Shown here piece after piece: positions 1 to 4,177 of a stretch of DNA of 5,446 nucleotides. Each line of letters begins with the position of its first letter. Position 1 is the first letter of the stretch. The position numbers and the translations under genes were made by a program. The notes under the pieces were generated by a model that saw only the letters and a list, made by a program, of their open reading frames with translations, made no database searches and was not told the DNA's origin. The DNA lies in assembly GCA_021780415.1 (NCBI GenBank), contig JAJXYW010000305.1, positions 1-5,446 of the forward strand, in the 5' to 3' direction. This DNA is from Acidobacteriota bacterium (GTDB lineage Bacteria > Acidobacteriota > Terriglobia > Terriglobales > Acidobacteriaceae).

Positions 1-176
1 AAGTTCACTATCATGGCAGCTCCTCCGATCCTGGTGGCCACATCCCCAGCGTTCTTGGATCAAGAATACCAGGAACCGTGAACTCCACATGGTTGTCGTT
101 TGGAACATGCGCAGGCATTAGCTCTGGGAACGGAACCTCTGAAGGCGGCACATTGTGAAAAGGTAGGAAATAACTA
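1..176. other. Intergenic or gene-remnant segment, no recognised gene
   Basis: No RNA gene, known repeat or confidently coding gene is recognised here. Base composition is about 51% G+C by direct count over 1-180, clearly below the rest of the window. On the minus strand, the frame in phase with the transposase stays open after that gene's TAG stop for 58 codons, from a GTG at 187 to a TGA at 11-13, followed immediately by a second stop (TAG at 8-10). The first four of these codons belong to the transposon repeat. The rest is proline-rich (for example VPPSEVPFPELMPAHVP) and could be the 3' end of a gene interrupted by the element, but I do not recognise it. A small palindrome, TTCTTG-GAT-CAAGAA, lies at 52-66 and is probably incidental. 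Confidence 0.4.
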
Positions 177-193
177 GGGACAGCCACCTATTT
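177..193 (+). repeat. Left terminal inverted repeat of the RAYT unit
   Basis: The plus strand reads GGGACAGCCACCTATTT. It is the reverse complement of 895-911 except at position 184. The transposase stop codon (TAG, complement of 188-190) lies within it, so the gene and the repeat end together. In related elements such ends are the likely recognition sites of the Y1 transposase; that role is inferred here. Confidence 0.75.
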
Positions 194-862
194 CTCCTCT
201 ACCTTCTTGGGCCTTCCGACGGCCAGGGGCCGCAGGCGATGTCCCAGCAAGGCCTCCATCTTGGCGACGAAGGCGTCACTGCCCAAGGGCCTCCCTCCGC
301 GCGTGTGGAAGCGCACGGCCTCCATCGCCTCTTGCGAGTCCTGCCGCAACTCCTTCTTCCAGTGAACGGCGTCCGTCCACCGACTCCATCGCTTCATCTC
401 CAGCCACGCCGGAGGCGTCTTCGAGCCCACGTGCGCACCGGCGCTGCACCAAGGATAGTCCCAGGCATTCCGCACCATCTTGGCGCGCACGGGGTTCCTC
501 TCTACGTACACGAGGGCACGGTATGCATGCGCCTCGTCGAGCGCACACGAAAAGAAACGGCCCTGCCACAGGTGCCCCGACCGCCCGTGCAAACGGTTCA
601 CCATCTGCGAATACCGCCAGTGCGCTCGCCCAAGACCTGTCGCCAGTGAGTCCGATTCCCTCGGCACCACCACCAGGTGAATGTGATTGGTCATGAGCCA
701 GTAGCCGAGGATGTCGAGCCCCGCCTCTGCTGAGTACTTCGCGAGCCATTCCAGGTAAAAGAATCGGTCCTCTTCCGTGAAGAAGATGTCCTGCCGATTG
801 TTGCCCCGCTGCGTCACGTGGTGCGGGACACCGGGAATCGCGATCCGAGCCAGCCGCGGCAT
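188..862 (-). CDS. RAYT-type transposase (Y1_Tnp, IS200-like HUH superfamily)
   Basis: This 224-residue protein is a REP-associated tyrosine transposase-like member of the IS200/IS605 Y1 superfamily. Such enzymes nick and rejoin single-stranded DNA through a tyrosine and a metal-binding HUH motif. The N-terminus MPRLARIAIPGVPHHVTQRG is characteristic of the group. The HUH motif is seen as N59-H60-I61-H62 in WLMTNHIHLVVVP. The probable catalytic tyrosine is Y119 in LVYVERNPVRA, preceded by the usual GHLWQGRFFS segment (about 96-105). The C-terminal part has the family-typical GGRPLGSDAFV (189-199), LLGHRLRP and GRPKK stretches, so the protein appears full length with no frameshift. The ATG at 862 is preceded by AGGA seven bases upstream. 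It is transcribed away from the SIR2-like gene. Whether it is active in transposition or a domesticated single-copy RAYT cannot be judged from one copy. Family call is sure. Confidence 0.95.
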   Translation of the reverse strand: MPRLARIAIPGVPHHVTQRGNNRQDIFFTEEDRFFYLEWLAKYSAEAGLDILGYWLMTNHIHLVVVPRESDSLATGLGRAHWRYSQMVNRLHGRSGHLWQGRFFSCALDEAHAYRALVYVERNPVRAKMVRNAWDYPWCSAGAHVGSKTPPAWLEMKRWSRWTDAVHWKKELRQDSQEAMEAVRFHTRGGRPLGSDAFVAKMEALLGHRLRPLAVGRPKKVEEK

Positions 863-868
863 GCGAAT

Positions 869-897
869 ATCCTAGCACCGGCCCAAGCCTCCGTAAA
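869..897 (-). promoter_or_regulatory. Possible transposase promoter reaching into the right repeat
   Basis: On the minus strand, TTTACG (897-892) and TAGGAT (874-869) are separated by 17 nt and each matches a sigma-70-type box at 4 of 6 positions. TAGGAT ends only 6 nt before the ATG, so this would give an almost leaderless transcript. The same bases contain the AGGA that serves as Shine-Dalgarno site (873-870), so the promoter reading competes with the RBS reading. Weak evidence. Confidence 0.2.
870..873 (-). promoter_or_regulatory. Shine-Dalgarno site of the transposase gene
   Basis: AGGA on the minus strand lies 7 nt upstream of the ATG at 862-860. It supports the chosen start, together with the family-typical MPRLARI N-terminus. 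Confidence 0.55.
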
Positions 898-911
898 TAG
901 GTGACTGTCCC
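895..911 (+). repeat. Right terminal inverted repeat of the RAYT unit
   Basis: The plus strand reads AAATAGGTGACTGTCCC. Its reverse complement matches 177-193 at 16 of 17 positions. It lies 33 nt upstream of the transposase start and is followed directly by a pyrimidine-only run. Confidence 0.75.
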
Positions 912-933
912 CCTTTTTCTTCCCTTTTTCCTT
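908..933 (+). other. 26-nt uninterrupted pyrimidine tract at the element boundary
   Basis: From 908 to 933 the plus strand holds only C and T, including two T5 runs (914-918 and 925-929). It begins inside the right repeat and ends at a TTGACC (932-937) that resembles a -35 box, but no acceptable -10 box is found 16-18 nt downstream. It could be part of the mobile element's end or of the leader of the SIR2-like gene; the sequence does not decide. Confidence 0.35.
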
Positions 934-981
934 GACCCGCCGAAGGGCCCGATGCGACCATGGCCCGGCGGCTTTGCGCGC

Positions 982-988
982 GGAGGGG
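982..988 (+). promoter_or_regulatory. Strong Shine-Dalgarno site deciding the SIR2-like start
   Basis: GGAGGGG lies 6 nt upstream of ATG 995. The alternative in-frame TTG at 932 has only pyrimidines upstream and would begin the protein almost inside the mobile element, so 995 is preferred. Confidence 0.75.
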
Positions 989-994
989 AAAGGC

Positions 995-2026
995 ATGGCA
1001 AGGATGCCCGGAAAGAAACCGAAGGGTCCTTGGGGACCGGTGGCTAAGGCATCGTCCACGCGCAAGCCGCTGGCCGACCGCGAGATCGAGAAGGAGCGGG
1101 AGTGGAACGCCCCCGAGCTGAAGGCCCTCCAGGAGGCCTACCGGGAGGGGAGGCTCAGCCTCGTTTTGGGGGCGGGGATCTCCAAGGCCTGCGGTGTTCC
1201 CATGTGGGAGGAGCTCACGCGGAGCCTCCTGCGCAGCTCTCTGGCCGGCCTCTACGAATCCGTCGGGCCGGAGGAGGCACCGCTCCACGTGCGCGACATC
1301 GAGGCCACCCTCAAGGAGCGGGTCCGCCCCATGATCGTCCGCTACGTCAAGGCGAAGCTGGGGGAGCGGTTCCTGGACGAGGTGCGGAAGGCGCTCTACC
1401 AGCGTCCGCCCCGGCTCTCGGGCACGGTCCGGGAGATCCTCGCCATGCAGCGACTCTCGGCCATCCTCACCCTGAACTTCGACGACCTGCTGGAGACCTT
1501 CGCCGAGCGCCTCGGCGCGGAGGACCGGTACGTGAGCATCTTCGAGGCACCTATCCGGGTCCCCCTCCACCGCATCCCCATTTACCACACGCACGGATTC
1601 CTGCCCGCCGATCCCTCCCTGCGGCGCTCCACGGGCCTCATCTTCTCCGAGGACGACTACCACGAGCGGCTGCACCAGCCCTACCACTGGACGGACCACG
1701 TCTTCCTCGACCTCCTGGCCCGCACCACCTGCCTCTTCATCGGCACCTCGGGCGAGGACCCGAACCTGCGGCGTCTCATCGACCTGGCACGTACGCTGGC
1801 CGTTCCCAACCGCCACTTCATCCTGCTCAAGCCGCCCGCTCCGCTGCCCGCGGATGGCCGCGCGGCCATCCGCTACTCGGCCTCCCGGCGCGCCGTCTGG
1901 GACGCCTTCGAGCACCTCGGCCTGGCGGTCCTCTGGATCCACGCCTACGACCGCGACATCCCGGCCATCCTCCGCCACATCCGGCTGGCCCGCCCCGGAA
2001 AGAGCCCTTCGAGGAGAAGCGCATGA
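995..2026 (+). CDS. SIR2-like domain protein, probable NAD-hydrolysing enzyme
   Basis: This 343-residue protein is a bacterial SIR2-like (SIR2_2-type) protein. Motifs run in order: the NAD-binding LVLGAGIS (56-63); LTLNFDDLLE (158-167), the counterpart of the T-N-Y/F-D motif with N161; IYHTHGFLP (196-204) with the probable catalytic H200 before G201; IFSEDDYHE (216-224); and CLFIGTSGEDPNLRRLID (246-263), the G-x-S-x-x-D-x-x-L motif. The equivalents of N161 and H200 are the residues needed for NAD cleavage in ThsA of the Thoeris system, so this copy looks catalytically intact. The first 50 residues are basic, then a charged helix-like stretch. There is no HerA, APAZ, SLOG or membrane domain, so it is a stand-alone SIR2 protein. 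Proteins of this kind are often NAD-depleting antiphage effectors; a defence role here is inference. Its TGA overlaps the ATG of the transporter gene. The nearby mobile element may have altered its upstream region. Confidence 0.9.
   Translation: MARMPGKKPKGPWGPVAKASSTRKPLADREIEKEREWNAPELKALQEAYREGRLSLVLGAGISKACGVPMWEELTRSLLRSSLAGLYESVGPEEAPLHVRDIEATLKERVRPMIVRYVKAKLGERFLDEVRKALYQRPPRLSGTVREILAMQRLSAILTLNFDDLLETFAERLGAEDRYVSIFEAPIRVPLHRIPIYHTHGFLPADPSLRRSTGLIFSEDDYHERLHQPYHWTDHVFLDLLARTTCLFIGTSGEDPNLRRLIDLARTLAVPNRHFILLKPPAPLPADGRAAIRYSASRRAVWDAFEHLGLAVLWIHAYDRDIPAILRHIRLARPGKSPSRRSA
2011..2016 (+). promoter_or_regulatory. Shine-Dalgarno site of the transporter gene, inside the SIR2-like gene
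   Basis: GAGGAG lies 6 nt upstream of ATG 2023 and within the last codons of the SIR2-like gene. Together with the ATGA overlap (2023-2026) it indicates translational coupling. Confidence 0.7.
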
Positions 2027-3447
2027 AGACCGGACTCATGGCCTCGCTCAGGCAGTTCAACCAGACCTTCTGGGCGGCCATCGCCACCGAGCTGCTCCAC
2101 TGCCTGGCCTCCTACTGCATGCTCGCCTACCTGATCATCTACCTGGCGCAGGACCTGGGCTTCGGCGAACTCAGGGCCAACGCCATGTACGGCACCATGC
2201 TCTTCATGGGCTACTTCCTGCCCATCCTCATCGGGGCCCTGGCGGACCGCTACGGCTTCCGGCCCACCATGGCGGTTTCCCTCGTGATCATCACCTCCGG
2301 CTATTTCTGGGCCAGCCGGGTCACGAGCTATCCCTGGATGTTCGCCGCCCTCCTCACGATCGCGCTGGGCGGGGCCGTCATCAAACCCGTCATCGCCGGC
2401 GCCGTCAAGTCGGCTTCGTCGGATGAGAACCGCACCCTCGGCTTCTCCATCTACTACACCGGCATCAACATCGGCTCCTTCGTCGCCCCCTTCCTCGCCA
2501 ACGTCGTCCGCACCTCCACGGGACACCCGGCCCTCATCTTCGTGGCCTGCGGCATCGTCGAGACGGCCGCCTTGGCCGTCACCCTCCTCTTCTTCCGGAA
2601 CCTCCCCGTGGCCGAAGGGGCCAGGGGCAAGTCCCTCGGCGTGGTCCTGGGAGAGATGGTGCTGGTGCTCGGCAACGTCCGGCTCCTGCTCACGGCCGTG
2701 GGGCTGGCCGCCGCGTACGCCGCGTGGCTGAAGGGCTGGATGAACGGGGAGGCGCTCCTGCTGGTGGCGGGGCTGTGGGTCCTGCTCAACCTCGCCGCGG
2801 ACCTCCCCCTGAGGGCCCGCGAGCAGCGCGAGGGTCGGCGGGGTAGCGGCCTCCTCCAGCCCCAGCGCTTCGGAGACGGGCGCCTGCTCGTCTTCATCCT
2901 CATCTTCTCGGGGGTCTGGGCCCTCTACAGCCAGATCTGGACCAACATCCCCCTCTTCATTACGGGTCTGGACCCCGCCATGAAGGCCCACATCGAGTAC
3001 TTCCAGGCCGTGGACCCGATCATGATCGTCTGCTTCCAGGTGCTCGTCGGGAAGTGGATGGGGCGCTACCGGCCGCTGCCCTCCATGGTGGTGGGCATCC
3101 TCATCTCGGCCGTAGCCGTGGCCTCCGTAGGCCCCTTCGGCTACGCGCTGGGCGCCTGGGCGGTGGCCCTCTCGCTCGTGATCTGGTCGGTGGGCGAGAT
3201 GATGTTCAGCCCGCGCATGGTGGAGTACGTCGCCGTCATCGCCCCCAAGGAGAAGCTCGCGCTCTACATCGGCTACGGCTTCCTCCCCTTTGCCATCGGC
3301 TTCGGCTTCGGGCCCTCCATCGGCGGCCACCTGGTGCACCTTTTCCAGAAGTTGGGCATGCCCGACGGCGTCTGGTTCGCTTTCGGCCTCTGGGCCGTCC
3401 TGATCGCCGTGGCCCTCTGGATCTACGACAAGCTCGTGAAGGGATGA
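2023..3447 (+). CDS. POT/PTR2-like major facilitator transporter with degenerate ExxER motif
   Basis: This 474-residue inner-membrane protein has about 14 hydrophobic segments, as in bacterial proton-dependent oligopeptide transporters, including an extra pair around 205-262 between the two halves. MFS motif A is seen as GALADRYGFRP (71-81). POT-type marks are GGAVIKPV (116-123) with the TM4 lysine K121, the PTR2 signature FSIYYTGINIGS (141-152), and GEMMFSPRMVEYVAVIAP (391-408) with the TM10 acidic residue E392. The TM1 ExxERFxYY motif is absent: the aligned stretch is E23-L-L-H-C-L-A-S-Y, so the second Glu and the Arg are replaced. Since ExxER is tied to proton coupling in peptide transporters, substrate or coupling may differ; a peptide substrate is not assured. 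It overlaps the SIR2-like gene by ATGA and is probably co-transcribed with it. Codon use matches its neighbours. The longer open frame upstream of 2023 is read-through across the SIR2-like gene and is not used. Confidence 0.88.
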   Translation: MKTGLMASLRQFNQTFWAAIATELLHCLASYCMLAYLIIYLAQDLGFGELRANAMYGTMLFMGYFLPILIGALADRYGFRPTMAVSLVIITSGYFWASRVTSYPWMFAALLTIALGGAVIKPVIAGAVKSASSDENRTLGFSIYYTGINIGSFVAPFLANVVRTSTGHPALIFVACGIVETAALAVTLLFFRNLPVAEGARGKSLGVVLGEMVLVLGNVRLLLTAVGLAAAYAAWLKGWMNGEALLLVAGLWVLLNLAADLPLRAREQREGRRGSGLLQPQRFGDGRLLVFILIFSGVWALYSQIWTNIPLFITGLDPAMKAHIEYFQAVDPIMIVCFQVLVGKWMGRYRPLPSMVVGILISAVAVASVGPFGYALGAWAVALSLVIWSVGEMMFSPRMVEYVAVIAPKEKLALYIGYGFLPFAIGFGFGPSIGGHLVHLFQKLGMPDGVWFAFGLWAVLIAVALWIYDKLVKG

Positions 3448-3478
3448 TGGGTGGTACAGATAACGGATGATGGATGAG
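3442..3478 (+). repeat. GATG-rich low-complexity tract at the end of the transporter gene
   Basis: GGATGATGG occurs at 3442-3450, spanning the transporter's stop codon, and again at 3465-3473, followed by GGATGAG (3472-3478). The tract could pair imperfectly with the pyrimidine-rich repeats at 3518-3543 (GATGAG with CTCATC) and so form a hairpin between the two genes. Function unknown. Confidence 0.4.
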
Positions 3479-3517
3479 CAATACCGGAATCGACGCCTGC
3501 GGGGCCCTTGCGGCATT

Positions 3518-3572
3518 ATCCCATCACCTCATCACCTCATCTCGGCGTCTCGCATCTCGCGTCTCACGCTCA
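3518..3572 (+). repeat. CATCACCT tandem repeat and TCTCGC-rich tract before the carbonic anhydrase gene
   Basis: CATCACCT is present twice in tandem (3522-3529, 3530-3537) with a third partial copy, followed by a degenerate CTCGC/TCTCGCG/TCTCACG series to 3572. The unit is far too short and uneven for a CRISPR array. With the GATG tract it fills most of the 136-nt spacer, where no promoter boxes or T-run terminator could be found. Confidence 0.45.
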
Positions 3573-3573
3573 C

Positions 3574-3578
3574 GGAGG
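3574..3578 (+). promoter_or_regulatory. Shine-Dalgarno site of the gamma-carbonic anhydrase gene
   Basis: GGAGG lies 5 nt upstream of ATG 3584. It decides against the in-frame ATG at 3467, whose extra 39 residues are encoded by the low-complexity spacer and lie outside the family fold. Confidence 0.75.
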
Positions 3579-3583
3579 CCCCC

Positions 3584-4135
3584 ATGCACCTACCCCACCT
3601 CGAACGCTCGCCCCGAATCCACGCCTCCGTCTATGTGGACCCCACGGCCCGCATCAACGGCGACGTGACGATCGGCGAGGAGGCCTCGGTCTGGTTCCAC
3701 GCCTCCATCCGCGGCGACGTCCACAGGATCCGCATCGGGCCGCGGACCAACGTGCAGGACCACTGCGCGCTCCACACGACGCACGAGCGCTTCCCGCTGG
3801 ATATCGGCCCCGAGATCGTCATCGGCCACGGCGCCATCCTCCACGGCTGCACGCTCGCCGGCCGGTCGCTCATCGGCATGGGCGCCATCCTGCTGGACGG
3901 CTGCGTGATCGAGGAGGAGGTGATCGTGGGGGCCGGCGCCCTCGTTCCCCAGGGGCGAGTCATGCCCGCGGGACACCTCATCGCGGGCTCGCCTGCCAAA
4001 CCCGTTCGTCCCCTCACCGACGCCGAGCGCGAGGCCGTCCGCCACGGCTGGCGCAACTACACGGAGTACGTCGCCGAGTACCGCCGCCTCGGCAAGTTCC
4101 ACGGCTGGGCCGATCACCCCCTCCAGGACCGGTGA
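3584..4135 (+). CDS. Gamma-class carbonic anhydrase family protein (left-handed beta-helix)
   Basis: The 183-residue protein is a cytosolic hexapeptide-repeat protein of the gamma-carbonic anhydrase/YrdA/PaaY group, with a normal length for the family. Repeats run from about 15 to 140, for example TARINGDVTIGEEASVWFHA. The family marks SIRGDVHRIRIGPRTNVQD (41-59), IGHGAILHGCTL (80-91), LIGMGAILLDGCVI (96-109), IVGAGALVPQG (114-124) and AGSPAKPVR (134-142) are all present. The three metal-binding histidines are seen as H64 (ALH), H82 and H87 (GHGAILH), so a trimeric enzyme with metal bound between subunits is expected. Family members range from true CO2 hydration to no detected activity, so catalysis is not assured. 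A C-terminal helix (144-172) follows, as usual. The gene lies 136 nt after the transporter on the same strand; a functional link is not evident. It converges with the glycosyltransferase gene 15 nt downstream. Confidence 0.93.
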   Translation: MHLPHLERSPRIHASVYVDPTARINGDVTIGEEASVWFHASIRGDVHRIRIGPRTNVQDHCALHTTHERFPLDIGPEIVIGHGAILHGCTLAGRSLIGMGAILLDGCVIEEEVIVGAGALVPQGRVMPAGHLIAGSPAKPVRPLTDAEREAVRHGWRNYTEYVAEYRRLGKFHGWADHPLQDR

Positions 4136-4138
4136 GGA

Positions 4139-4177
4139 CCGGCGCCAACCTCATGGCTTGGTCAGGCGGCGCCCCGG
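4139..4177. terminator. Weak GC-rich inverted repeat at the convergent gene ends
   Basis: GGCGCC at 4141-4146 can pair with GGCGCC at 4168-4173, extended by CC/GG with a two-base bulge and by ACC (4148-4150) with GGT (4160-4162). It straddles the ends of two convergent genes, where a bidirectional terminator would be expected, but there is no T run on either strand and each GGCGCC is itself palindromic. Low confidence. Confidence 0.2.

Larger units (their letters stand above)
177..911 (-). mobile_element. RAYT/IS200-like single-gene mobile unit bounded by inverted repeats
   Basis: The unit consists of one Y1 transposase gene flanked by oppositely oriented copies of a 17-bp sequence at 177-193 and 895-911, which match at 16 of 17 positions when one is reverse-complemented. 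Both read outward as AAATAGGTGRCTGTCCC. An extra shared block, GGCCCAAG, lies inside each copy (plus strand 880-887; minus strand 213-206), which suggests longer, partly diverged ends. No flanking target duplication is visible; the IS200/IS605-type Y1 mechanism does not normally make one. No accessory TnpB gene is present. Outer boundaries are set by the visible repeats and could extend a little further. The family assignment is firm; the claim that this exact interval is the transposed unit is inference. Confidence 0.65.

Noticed and set aside
239..680. Plus-strand open frames opposite the transposase gene
   Set aside because: They are shadows of the minus-strand gene with Arg/Pro/His-rich translations and no recognisable family.
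932..994. TTG 932 as start of the SIR2-like protein
   Set aside because: There is no Shine-Dalgarno site upstream of it, only pyrimidines, whereas ATG 995 has GGAGGGG at ideal spacing.
872..1978. Long minus-strand open frame antisense to the SIR2-like gene
   Set aside because: It is a high-GC shadow frame rich in Gly, Glu, Arg and Asp with no family features, lying opposite a gene with clear SIR2 motifs.
1102..2022. N-terminal extension of the transporter frame upstream of 2023, suggesting a fusion protein
   Set aside because: The extension is Pro/Arg/Gly/His-rich out-of-frame read-through across the SIR2-like gene; ATG 2023 has its own Shine-Dalgarno site and begins a normal POT-length protein.
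1945..3516. 523-codon minus-strand open frame antisense to the transporter
   Set aside because: Its translation is dominated by His, Asp, Glu and Gly, as expected opposite GC-biased membrane-protein codons, and shows no domain.
3518..3545. CATCACCT tandem copies as a CRISPR-like or iteron array
   Set aside because: Only two full 8-bp copies exist with no spacers, and no replication or Cas gene is nearby.
3467..3583. ATG 3467 as start of the carbonic anhydrase homologue
   Set aside because: The added residues are encoded by low-complexity spacer and are not part of the fold; ATG 3584 has GGAGG at 5 nt.
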